Shown one piece after another: positions 25,844 through 33,102 of a stretch of 64,000 nucleotides of DNA. Position 1 is the stretch's first letter. The number at the start of each line of letters is the position of its first letter. Position numbers and translations under genes: made by a program. This DNA is from Allobosea sp035944375. GTDB lineage: Bacteria > Pseudomonadota > Alphaproteobacteria > Rhizobiales > Beijerinckiaceae. The notes below the pieces were generated by a model. It searched no databases. It saw only the letters and a list, made by a program, of their open reading frames with translations, and was not told the DNA's origin. Location: NCBI RefSeq assembly GCF_035944375.1, contig NZ_DASZBE010000018.1; one strand, written 5' to 3'.

Positions 25844-27124
25844 ATGAAGATTCTTCTGATCGGATCGGGCGGCCGCGAGCATGCTTTGGCCTGGGCGATC
25901 TCGGCCTCGCCGCTCTGCGACCGGCTGTTCATCGCGCCCGGCAACCCCGGCACCGCGCAATGCGGGGAGAATGTCGTCCTCGACATCGCCGACCACGGCG
26001 CCGTCGCCTCCTTCTGCCAGTTGCAGGGCATCGGGCTGGTCGTCGTCGGGCCCGAGGGGCCGCTGGTCGCCGGCCTGGCCGACGATCTCGCAGCCGCCGG
26101 ACTCAAGGTCTTCGGCCCCTCGAAGGCTGCAGCCCAGCTCGAAGGCTCGAAGGCCTTCACCAAGGAGCTCTGCGCGCAGTTCGGCATCCCCACCGCTGGC
26201 TTCGGCCGCTTCGCGGACGCAGCCTCCGCCAAGGCCTATGTCGCGTCCCAGGGCGCGCCGATCGTGATCAAGGCCGATGGACTGGCTGCAGGCAAGGGCG
26301 TGGTGATGGCGGAGACGTTGGCCGAAGCCGACGAGGCCATCGACATGATGTTCTCCGGCGGGCTGGGCGCGGCCGGCGCCGAGGTCGTCATCGAGGAGTG
26401 GATGATCGGCGAGGAGGCGAGCTTCTTCGCGCTCTGCGACGGGACACATGCCCTGCCGCTGGCCTCGGCGCAGGACCACAAGCGCGTCGGCGATGGCGAC
26501 ACCGGCCCCAACACCGGCGGCATGGGCGCCTATTCGCCGGCGCCCATCATGACACCCGCCATGGAAGCGCGGGTGATGAAGGAGATCGTCGCGCCGACGC
26601 TGGCCGGGATGGCGCAACGCGGGACACCGTTTCAGGGCGTGCTGTTCGCCGGGCTGATGATCACCGCGCAGGGGCCGAAGCTGATCGAGTACAATGTCCG
26701 CTTCGGCGATCCCGAATGCGAGGTGCTGATGCCGCGGCTGAGGAGCGACATCGTGCCGGCGCTGCTCGCCGCCTGCGACGGCGTGCTCGACAACATCACA
26801 CTGCGCTGGTCGGACGAGGCCGCGCTGACGGTGGTGCTGGCCGCGCGCGGCTATCCGGGCAAGCCGGAGACCGGAAGCGTCATCAGGGACATCGACAAGG
26901 CGGCGGCGCTCGACGATGTGCTCGTGTTCCATGCCGGCACGAAGCAGAGCGCGACCGACATCGTCGCCAGCGGCGGGCGCGTGCTCAATGTCGTGGGGCT
27001 GGGCAAGACGGTGAGCGAGGCGCAGGCGCGCGCCTATCGCGGCGTCGATGCGATCGACTGGACGGAAGGCTTCTGCCGACGCGACATCGGCTGGCAGGCG
27101 GTCAAGCGCGAGCGCGAAGGCTGA
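25844..27124 (+). CDS. purD: Phosphoribosylamine-glycine ligase
   Basis: Second step of purine synthesis: ATP-dependent joining of phosphoribosylamine and glycine (GAR synthetase). The 426-residue ATP-grasp enzyme starts MKILLIGSGGREHALAW, the family's fixed N-terminus; an in-frame upstream ATG at 25811 is rejected. ATP-grasp motifs include PIVIKADGLAAGKGVVMA, the acidic EEWMIGEEASFFAL and EYNVRFGDPECE. It ends 57 bp before vapB. Confidence 0.96.
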   Translation: MKILLIGSGGREHALAWAISASPLCDRLFIAPGNPGTAQCGENVVLDIADHGAVASFCQLQGIGLVVVGPEGPLVAGLADDLAAAGLKVFGPSKAAAQLEGSKAFTKELCAQFGIPTAGFGRFADAASAKAYVASQGAPIVIKADGLAAGKGVVMAETLAEADEAIDMMFSGGLGAAGAEVVIEEWMIGEEASFFALCDGTHALPLASAQDHKRVGDGDTGPNTGGMGAYSPAPIMTPAMEARVMKEIVAPTLAGMAQRGTPFQGVLFAGLMITAQGPKLIEYNVRFGDPECEVLMPRLRSDIVPALLAACDGVLDNITLRWSDEAALTVVLAARGYPGKPETGSVIRDIDKAAALDDVLVFHAGTKQSATDIVASGGRVLNVVGLGKTVSEAQARAYRGVDAIDWTEGFCRRDIGWQAVKREREG

Positions 27125-27139
27125 CTTTGCGACGGTTTC

Positions 27140-27170
27140 CGTATATATGGATACAAGGCATATATATACG
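27140..27170. promoter_or_regulatory. AT-rich inverted repeat, likely VapB/VapBC operator
   Basis: In the 57-bp gap before vapB lies an imperfect inverted repeat: CGTATATATG on the left and CATATATATACG on the right, around a short centre. It ends about 11 bases before the vapB ATG. VapBC complexes bind such repeats to repress their own promoter; the AT content contrasts with the surrounding G+C. A GGGAGG ribosome-binding site follows it. Confidence 0.65.
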
Positions 27171-27181
27171 GGAGGCGTGCG

Positions 27182-27439
27182 ATGGCGATCCTGATCAAAG
27201 ATGCAGAAACGGACGAACTCGTCCGCGAACTCGCTGCTCGCACGGGCGAGACCATCAAGGACGCAGTCAAGACTGCAACGCGAGAACGACTCGCGAGGCT
27301 GCCGCGGAGGCAAGGGGGCAGCGTCGACTATCAGCGCCTTGAGGCCATTCTCGCGAAGATCCGCTCTTATCCGCGAGCCAATGAGCATCTGACAGACGAC
27401 GAGATCATCGGCTACGATGAAAACGGCGTGCCGAATTGA
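27182..27439 (+). CDS. vapB: VapB-type antitoxin
   Basis: An 85-residue type II antitoxin of the VapB/PSK (Rv0623-like) group. The N-terminal DNA-binding part starts MAILIKDAETDELVRELAAR with the ribbon-helix-helix pattern and TGETIKDAVKTATRERL. The C-terminal part, rich in acidic residues (TDDEIIGYDENGVPN), should wrap the VapC active site. The stop overlaps the vapC ATG (TGATG), so toxin and antitoxin are translationally coupled. GC is lower than in flanking purD, consistent with a mobile TA cassette. Confidence 0.9.
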   Translation: MAILIKDAETDELVRELAARTGETIKDAVKTATRERLARLPRRQGGSVDYQRLEAILAKIRSYPRANEHLTDDEIIGYDENGVPN

Positions 27440-27855
27440 TGACTGGCACGGTCGTCGTGGACAGCTCTGCGATCATCGCCATCCTGCGGGACGAACCGGA
27501 ACGGGCAGTAATTCAAAGTGTATTGGACAGAAGTGCAAACAGTGTCTGCTCGCTGGTGACATTCGTCGAAAGCTTCATGGTCGTGACAGGTCGCAACCTT
27601 GGCACGCTGCCGAGCGACCATCTGGAGCTCATTTCAAGCTTAGGCATATCGCTCGCCCCGCTCGACCCATCGCAGGCGAACTTCGCCGCTCAAGCCTTCC
27701 TCCAATATGGCAAGGGCCGCCATTCGGCCAAACTCAACCTCGGCGACTGTTTTTCATATGCTCTGGCTAAATCGCTAAACGCCCCCCTTCTCTACAAGGG
27801 CAGCGATTTCAGCCACACCGACATCGTCTCGGCTGCCGCAGGAGCCCGTCCATGA
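27439..27855 (+). CDS. vapC: VapC-type PIN-domain ribonuclease toxin
   Basis: A 138-residue PIN-domain toxin that should cleave RNA (commonly tRNA or rRNA). The metal-binding acidic set is seen: VVVDSSAIIAIL (first Asp), FVESFMV (Glu), LNLGDCFSYALA (Asp) and YKGSDFSHTDI (last Asp). The start ATG 27439 overlaps the vapB stop. Its own stop overlaps the ATG of the following α/β-hydrolase by four bases (ATGA), an unusual coupling of a TA toxin to a metabolic gene. Confidence 0.9.
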   Translation: MTGTVVVDSSAIIAILRDEPERAVIQSVLDRSANSVCSLVTFVESFMVVTGRNLGTLPSDHLELISSLGISLAPLDPSQANFAAQAFLQYGKGRHSAKLNLGDCFSYALAKSLNAPLLYKGSDFSHTDIVSAAAGARP

Positions 27856-28766
27856 GCAATCTCGACAGCCTCTTCCCGGGTTTCTCCGGCCGCTGGATCA
27901 GCGGGCCCGTCGGCAAGATCTTCGCCCGTGTCGGCGGCGAGGGGCCGCCGGTCGTGCTGATCCACGGCTTTCCGCAGACCCATGCCGAATGGCACAAGAT
28001 CGCCGCCGAACTGGCCAGGACCCATACCGTGGTCTGCCCGGATCTGCGGGGCTATGGCTGGTCGATGGCGCCGCATGGCGATGGCGGGAGGGAAACCTAC
28101 ACCAAGCGCGCCATGGGCGAGGACATCGTCGCCGTGATGCAGGCGCTCGGGCATCTGCGCTTTTCCGTCGTCGGCCATGACCGCGGGGCGCGCGTCGCCT
28201 ACCGCCTGGCGCTGGACCATCCCGGCCGTGTCGAGAGGCTGGCGCTGCTCGACATCCTGCCGACGGTCTCGATGTGGGACGGCATGAATGCCGGCCGGGC
28301 CATGCAGGTCTATCACTGGACCTTCCTGGCCCAGCCGGAGCCGGTGCCCGAAAACCTGATCAAGGCCGATCCGCTGGGCTGGCTCGACCACACGATCGCG
28401 AGCTGGACGCGGGCGAAGTCTCTGGCGCTGTTCGACCCGCTGGCGATGCAGGCCTATGGCGAGTCCTTCAATGACCCGGCCCGGATTCATGCCGCCTGCG
28501 AGGACTATCGCGCCGGCGCGACCACCGATGTCGAGCATGACCGGGTCGATCTCGCCGCGGGCACCCGCATCCTCTGCCCGACGCTGATCCTGTGGGGCGA
28601 GGCCGGCATCCCGGCGAAGGGCGCGAGCCCGCTCGAGATCTGGCGCGAGACCTTCGCACCGCAGGCGGAAGGACAGGCGATCGAAAGCGGGCATTTCCTG
28701 CCCGAGGAGAACCCGGAGGCGACCCTGGCGGCGCTCGCGCCCTTCCTGTCGCAACCCATTGCCTGA
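27852..28766 (+). CDS. Haloacetate (fluoroacetate) dehalogenase-like α/β-hydrolase
   Basis: A 304-residue α/β-hydrolase matching fluoroacetate dehalogenase. The nucleophile Asp110 lies in VVGHDRGARVAYRL, with Arg111 and Arg114 that in the Rhodopseudomonas enzyme RPA1163 bind the carboxylate. His155-Trp156 (VYHWTFLAQ) and Tyr219 correspond to its fluoride pocket, Asp134 to the acid of the triad and His281 (ESGHFLPEE) to the base. All were located by counting in this sequence; the match with RPA1163 numbering is from memory of the family. Its start overlaps vapC (ATGA) and a patatin gene follows 27 bp on. It may act on fluoro-, chloro- or other 2-haloacids, or on a related epoxide or ester. Confidence 0.88.
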   Translation: MSNLDSLFPGFSGRWISGPVGKIFARVGGEGPPVVLIHGFPQTHAEWHKIAAELARTHTVVCPDLRGYGWSMAPHGDGGRETYTKRAMGEDIVAVMQALGHLRFSVVGHDRGARVAYRLALDHPGRVERLALLDILPTVSMWDGMNAGRAMQVYHWTFLAQPEPVPENLIKADPLGWLDHTIASWTRAKSLALFDPLAMQAYGESFNDPARIHAACEDYRAGATTDVEHDRVDLAAGTRILCPTLILWGEAGIPAKGASPLEIWRETFAPQAEGQAIESGHFLPEENPEATLAALAPFLSQPIA

Positions 28767-28793
28767 AACGGGGCGAAGGGCCAGATTCGGGTG

Positions 28794-29696
28794 ATGCCGC
28801 GCCGCCAGCCCCGCCCTCCCGAGATCACGCCGCATGAAGGGGCCGTGGTGCCGCAGCCGCAGCCCGGCCAGCCCGAACTCGCCCTCGTGCTCGGGGCCGG
28901 CGGCGCACGCGGCCTCAGCCATATCCCGGTGCTGGAAGCGCTCGACGAACTCGGCGTCCGGCCCAGCCTGATCGCCGGCTGCTCGATGGGCGCGATCATC
29001 GGCGCTGCCTATGCCGCCGGATTGTCGGGCCGCGAGCTGCGCGAGCATGTGACCATGGCTTTCCGCGACCGGGCCAAGGTGATCGCGCGGCTGCTCGATG
29101 CCCGCATCGGCAAGTTCACCGACCTGATGCGCGGGCTCGGCAACCCCGTCCTGATCGATGGCGAGCGGATGCTCGACCTGTTCTGGCCGGACGCCGTGCC
29201 GGACCGTTTCGAGAATCTGAAGACGCCCTTCCTGGCGACGGCGACCGATTATCATCTCCATGCCGAGGTTGCCCTGAGCAGGGGCCCGCTGACGCCGGCG
29301 GTCGCGGCCTCGCTCGCCATTCCCGGCTTGATCCGGCCGGTGGTGATCGAGGGGCGCGTGCTGATCGATGGCGGGGCGATCAACCCGCTGCCCTATGACC
29401 GGCTGATGGCGCCGGGCCGGATCGTCATGGCGGTCGACACCAGCGCACCCGCCACGGTCAGCGAGACCCGGGTTCCGAGCCCGCTGGAGGCGATGCTCGG
29501 CGTCAGTCAGATCCTGACGCGGACGATCGTGCAGCGCATGATCGAGCGCCAGCCGCCGGACATCCTGATCCGCGCCGGGGCCGACGGCATCGGCGGTCTC
29601 GACTTCTTCAAGGCCAAGGCGATTCTCGACGCTGCCGAGCCGGTGAAGGACGAGGTCAAGCGCAGGCTGGCGCAGGCTCTGGACGCTCGCGGCTGA
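28794..29696 (+). CDS. Patatin-like phospholipase
   Basis: About 300 residues of the patatin (RssA-like) lipid acyl hydrolase family. Oxyanion loop LGAGGARGLSHIPVLE, nucleophile elbow AGCSMGAIIGAAYAAG (GxSxG) and the second catalytic residue in IDGGAINPLPYD (DGG) are all present, so a Ser-Asp dyad can form. No signal peptide, so it probably acts on membrane lipids from the cytosol. ATG 28794 immediately follows an alternative GTG. It may be co-transcribed with the dehalogenase-like gene. Its 3' end overlaps the convergent regulator gene by 41 bp. Confidence 0.9.
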   Translation: MPRRQPRPPEITPHEGAVVPQPQPGQPELALVLGAGGARGLSHIPVLEALDELGVRPSLIAGCSMGAIIGAAYAAGLSGRELREHVTMAFRDRAKVIARLLDARIGKFTDLMRGLGNPVLIDGERMLDLFWPDAVPDRFENLKTPFLATATDYHLHAEVALSRGPLTPAVAASLAIPGLIRPVVIEGRVLIDGGAINPLPYDRLMAPGRIVMAVDTSAPATVSETRVPSPLEAMLGVSQILTRTIVQRMIERQPPDILIRAGADGIGGLDFFKAKAILDAAEPVKDEVKRRLAQALDARG

Positions 29697-30399
29697 CCGG
29701 CTCCGGCGCGTCGCAGACGAAGCCCGGCAGGGCGGCGGCGAGTGCCGCCCGGCCTCCTTGCGTCAGCGTCACCGCGCGGCTGTCCTTGCGGCGCAGGACC
29801 CAGGCTGTCTCGAAGCAGCGGCAGGCCAGGGCGGCGGCGAGATGACCGGCGAGATGGGGCCTGCGCTCGCTCCAGTCGAGGCAGGGGCGCAGCAGCGCGC
29901 GGCGCGGAGGCCTGTCCGGCAGGACGATCCCGAGCGCGGCGAAGACGGCCTCGCCCGAAGCCGTCAGGCCATAGCCGCCCTCGGCGACCGCGAGATGCCC
30001 GCCCGTCACCAGCGCGTCGTGGATGGCGGTGCCGAGCCGGCCGGCCAAATGGTCGTAGCAGGTGCGCGCCTGGCTCAATTCCGCGCCGACGCGGGCAGGC
30101 AGGCGCCGCCCTCCGGTCCCAGCGCCAGCGAGCACCATCAGTCCCTCCAGCGCCTGGGCGACCTCGGGTCCGGTCAGACGATGGTAGCGATGGCGGCCCT
30201 GGACGGTCACGGCCAGCAGGCCGCCCTGCATCAGCTTGCCGAGATGGCCGCTCGCAGTCTGGGGCGCGACGCCGGCGATCCAGGCCAACTCCTTGGCGGT
30301 CAACGCCCGGCCATCCATCAGCGCATGCAGCATGTTGGCGCGCGCGGGATCCCCCATCAGGCTGGCGATCTCGGCGAGGTAGGGGCCGCGCGTGTTCAT
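29656..30399 (-). CDS. ArsR-like winged-helix transcriptional regulator
   Basis: A 247-residue regulator. The N-terminal winged helix covers about residues 5-75: GDPARANMLHALMDGRALT, the recognition helix GVAPQTASGHLGKLMQGGLL and a wing with VQGRHRYHRL, typical of ArsR. The long C-terminal part contains CYDHLAGRLG, CLDWSERRPHLAG and further Cys and His residues that could bind a metal or thiol-reactive ligand. The ligand is unknown. It is divergent from the TauE/SafE-like exporter across about 100 bp, so it may control that transporter. Confidence 0.85.
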   Translation of the reverse strand: MNTRGPYLAEIASLMGDPARANMLHALMDGRALTAKELAWIAGVAPQTASGHLGKLMQGGLLAVTVQGRHRYHRLTGPEVAQALEGLMVLAGAGTGGRRLPARVGAELSQARTCYDHLAGRLGTAIHDALVTGGHLAVAEGGYGLTASGEAVFAALGIVLPDRPPRRALLRPCLDWSERRPHLAGHLAAALACRCFETAWVLRRKDSRAVTLTQGGRAALAAALPGFVCDAPEPVSRERPEPAPACA

Positions 30400-30503
30400 T
30401 AGGGCATGATGCTCCGACCAGGTCCTCAGGCAAGCGCGAATGCTACGGCGCTCGCCGTAACATCCCGCCGCGACAAGGCATGGCGGCGGTGCGACAAGGG
30501 CGC

Positions 30504-31247
30504 ATGATCGACAGCGGCCTCATTCTCTTCATCGCGGCGACCTTCCTGCTCGCGGGCTTCGTCAAGGGCGTCATCGGGCTCGGCCTGCCGACGATCGCGA
30601 TCGGCATCCTGGGCGTGGTGATGGCACCGGCCCAGGCGGCCGCGCTGCTGGTCGTGCCCAACCTCATCACCAATGGCTGGCAGCTCGCGACGGGGCCCGG
30701 CCTGCGCCGCTGCATCGTCCGGTTGTGGCCGATGCTGGCCGGCATCTGCGGCGGCACCTGGCTGGGCGCGGGGTTGATCGAGCGGCAGAAGGACGGCTCC
30801 GCCACGCTCTGGCTCGGCATCGCGCTGGTGCTCTATGCGCTGGTCGGTCTGAAGGCGGCGAAGCTGCGCGTGCCGGCCGGATTCGAGGGCTGGCTGGGGC
30901 CGCTGGTCGGCATCGCCACCGGCATCGCCACGGCGGCGACGGGCGTCTTCGTGCTGCCGGCCGTGCCCTATCTGCAGGCTCTGGGCCTCGACAAGGACGA
31001 ACTCGTCCAGGCGCTCGGCCTGTCCTTCCTGGTCTCGACGCTGGCGCTGTCGGTCGGACTGCTGGGGGCAGGCGTCCTCGATGCGCGGGTTGCGCTGCAG
31101 TCGGGCCTGGCGCTGCTGCCGGCGCTCGCGGGGATGGCGGCCGGTACCGCCGTCCGCGCCCGCATCTCGGCCGCGACCTTCAAGCTGTGCTTCTTCGCCG
31201 GCCTTCTGGCGCTCGGCGGTTATCTGGTACTGCGCGCGGCCGGTTGA
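30504..31247 (+). CDS. TauE/SafE-family membrane transporter
   Basis: A 247-residue membrane protein with about eight hydrophobic helices. The N-terminal GFVKGVIGLGLPTIAIGIL and the repeat-like second-half segment LVGIATGIATAATGVFVLP fit the TauE/SafE family of anion (often sulfite or sulfoacetate) exporters. ATG 30504 has AAGG 4-5 bases upstream; ATG 30480 is an alternative. Its neighbour, the divergent ArsR-like regulator, is a likely controller. Substrate unknown. Confidence 0.88.
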   Translation: MIDSGLILFIAATFLLAGFVKGVIGLGLPTIAIGILGVVMAPAQAAALLVVPNLITNGWQLATGPGLRRCIVRLWPMLAGICGGTWLGAGLIERQKDGSATLWLGIALVLYALVGLKAAKLRVPAGFEGWLGPLVGIATGIATAATGVFVLPAVPYLQALGLDKDELVQALGLSFLVSTLALSVGLLGAGVLDARVALQSGLALLPALAGMAAGTAVRARISAATFKLCFFAGLLALGGYLVLRAAG

Positions 31248-31266
31248 GCCCGGCCGTGCGCCGGTC

Positions 31267-31689
31267 TCAACGGCCGCGCGTGTTGTAGGCGAGCCTGCGA
31301 TTGCTGCGCTTGAACCCATACCAGGCGAACTGCCGGTCGCCGACATCGACATGGACCAGTCCGTTCGAATAGGAGCCGACGCCGCCGACAGCGTCGAGGG
31401 TCTTGGCAACCGCGGCGGCCTTGCGCGGTGTCGTCGCCAGGGGGCGGAAGTCGATGGCCTTGCCCCGGTAATGCTGGGAGTTGCGGGCGTGGCGCCCGCC
31501 ACAGGTCGAGGTGATCTGGATCGGGCCGATCTTCTCGACCAGTTCCCGGATCATCGCGACGGTTTCGGCCTTGAGGCAGCGCAGGCCCTTGACCTGTGGC
31601 TGGAAGGAAACGTGCTCGATCGCGGAGTCGGCCCGCGCAAGAACAGGCACAGAGACCGCGAAGATCACGGCCACAACAATACAACGCAT
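31267..31689 (-). CDS. Secreted M15-like (YcbK-type) peptidase
   Basis: A 140-residue protein with a signal peptide (MRCIVVAVIFAVSVPVLARA) and a zinc D,D-peptidase-like core. The zinc ligands His73 and Asp80 are in SQHYRGKAIDFRP and His113 in GLVHVDVGD, the pattern of M15/YcbK-type murein hydrolases. The preceding TSTCGGRHARN block is also typical. It likely trims peptidoglycan stem peptides in the periplasm. It is convergent with the exporter gene with only 19 bp between. Confidence 0.85.
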   Translation of the reverse strand: MRCIVVAVIFAVSVPVLARADSAIEHVSFQPQVKGLRCLKAETVAMIRELVEKIGPIQITSTCGGRHARNSQHYRGKAIDFRPLATTPRKAAAVAKTLDAVGGVGSYSNGLVHVDVGDRQFAWYGFKRSNRRLAYNTRGR

Positions 31690-32104
31690 TACTAACCTGA
31701 CGTGATAGGGAGAGTGGAAGGCTCAAGCCACCATTACTTGGTCTGGCTGAGCGGTTCGGAGGCTTCACTAAACGCCCGACAAGGCAAAAGCAAGGCATGA
31801 GCGATTCGGATGATCTGAGGTTCTTGCCTTCGGCGATCCACTCCACGATTCTCAGTCGATCGTAACCTTTCGGAATGATCGCTGGCCTCGACGGCTATAC
31901 GGTTCCCGGAGCGCTCGATCCTCATTCCTCACGCCCGCCGCAGCCCCATGGTTCCGCTCGCGGCGGAAGCGCCGCCGGCCGCGTAAGGGAGAATTTTCAG
32001 GGTTGCGTAGACAGGCGGCTAACCGCCCGGCCGGTCGGCGCGGGAAGGCCATGCTTTCCCATGGTAAAGAGCTTGATGACAGACGTTCCGTCGCGGAGGC
32101 GCCC
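31690..32104. other. Gene-poor stretch of lower GC, 415 bp
   Basis: Between the M15-like peptidase and the next gene. Bases up to about 31900 are visibly lower in G+C than the flanks. Short frames exist on both strands but none shows a recognisable motif, ribosome-binding site or known family. It could hold the promoter of the peptidase gene and a decayed acquired segment; no tRNA or insertion-sequence ends were seen. Confidence 0.5.
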
Positions 32105-32476
32105 ATGCCCGACGAGGTGCAGAACTATCTGACGTCGGAGGTCGAAACCCTGCGCAGCGCGGTCTTCAGGGCCGGCGCGCTGAACGCCAAGACCCTGGGC
32201 CCCGCCGCCGAGAGGCATCTCGAAAACGTGCTGCGCTTCGTCACGATTTCTCCCGCCATGGAGGACGCGACCTATCTCGCCGTGACCCGGATCGCCGCCT
32301 TTGCACGGGCGCTCTATGCGCAGGTGCCGGTCGCCGAGAGCGAAGCCGCGCGGCGCGAGGCCCTGGCCGCGGTGGATGCGCTGGCGCTGCATCTCGACGC
32401 CGCCGGGCGGCCCAAGGCAGACGCACCGGTCGATCGCGGGCACGCCGAACCCGTCCCGCAACCTCTCGCCGGCTGA
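32105..32476 (+). CDS. Hypothetical protein, α-helical
   Basis: Not recognised. From ATG 32105 it encodes 123 residues (MPDEVQNYLTSEVETLRS...), rich in Ala and Glu and predicted helical, with no signal peptide or membrane segment. The frame continues upstream to 32003 but that part is Arg-rich and lacks a ribosome-binding site. Codon use looks coding. It is convergent with tadA, 16 bp apart. Confidence 0.55.
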   Translation: MPDEVQNYLTSEVETLRSAVFRAGALNAKTLGPAAERHLENVLRFVTISPAMEDATYLAVTRIAAFARALYAQVPVAESEAARREALAAVDALALHLDAAGRPKADAPVDRGHAEPVPQPLAG

Positions 32477-32492
32477 GGTTACGCGTCGAGGG

Positions 32493-32972
32493 TCAGCGGC
32501 GCCCCTTGAAAAAGTCGCGCAACAGTTCGGCCGCCTCGCGCTCGCGCAGGCCGCCATAGACCTCTGGCTGATGGTGGCAGGTCGGGCTAGCATAGAGCCT
32601 GACGCCGTTCTCGACTGCCCCACCCTTGGGATCATCCGCGCCGAAATAGAGCCGGCGGATCCGCGCGAAGGAGATCGCCGCCGCGCACATCGGGCAGGGC
32701 TCGAGCGTGACGTGGAGATCGCAGCCGATCAGGCGCTCCGAGCCCAGCGCCTCGCAGGCGAGCCGCAGCGCCAGCATCTCGGCATGGGCGGTCGGGTCCT
32801 TCAGCTCCAGCGTCCGGTTGCCGGCGCGCGCGAGCACGACACCGTCGCGGGTCACGACCGCGCCGACCGGCACCTCGCCACGCTGGGCGGCAGCGCGCGC
32901 CTCGTCGAAGGCGAGCGCCATCGGGTCGACGCTGCCCGGCTCGCTTTCGAGATCAGCCTGCAGCCGTGGCAT
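32493..32972 (-). CDS. tadA: tRNA-specific adenosine deaminase TadA
   Basis: Converts A34 to inosine in tRNA-Arg(ACG), essential for decoding. The 159-residue zinc enzyme shows the deaminase motifs: TAHAEMLAL (zinc His63, proton-shuttle Glu65) and TLEPCPMCAAAISFARI (zinc Cys93 and Cys96). The C-terminal helix ELLRDFFKGRR is typical. The ATG at 32972 may be preceded by none better; MALAFDEARAAA 17 residues later is an alternative start. It is divergent from the pseudouridine synthase gene across 130 bp. Confidence 0.95.
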   Translation of the reverse strand: MPRLQADLESEPGSVDPMALAFDEARAAAQRGEVPVGAVVTRDGVVLARAGNRTLELKDPTAHAEMLALRLACEALGSERLIGCDLHVTLEPCPMCAAAISFARIRRLYFGADDPKGGAVENGVRLYASPTCHHQPEVYGGLREREAAELLRDFFKGRR

Positions 32973-33102
32973 CGGACCTCCGCTTTGGCGCTCGCAGCGC
33001 GGGAAGCGCTCTGCTACAAGCCCCGGCTACACCGCGAATTTCGAGCCTGTCCAGCGTGCGAAGCGGATCTTCGCCCGCGCGACGACAGGCTCAGGAGCTA
33101 TC

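Noticed and set aside
24707..27388. An 893-residue minus-strand frame spanning xseA and purD
   Set aside because: Crosses two well-supported genes in other frames and contains no family motif.
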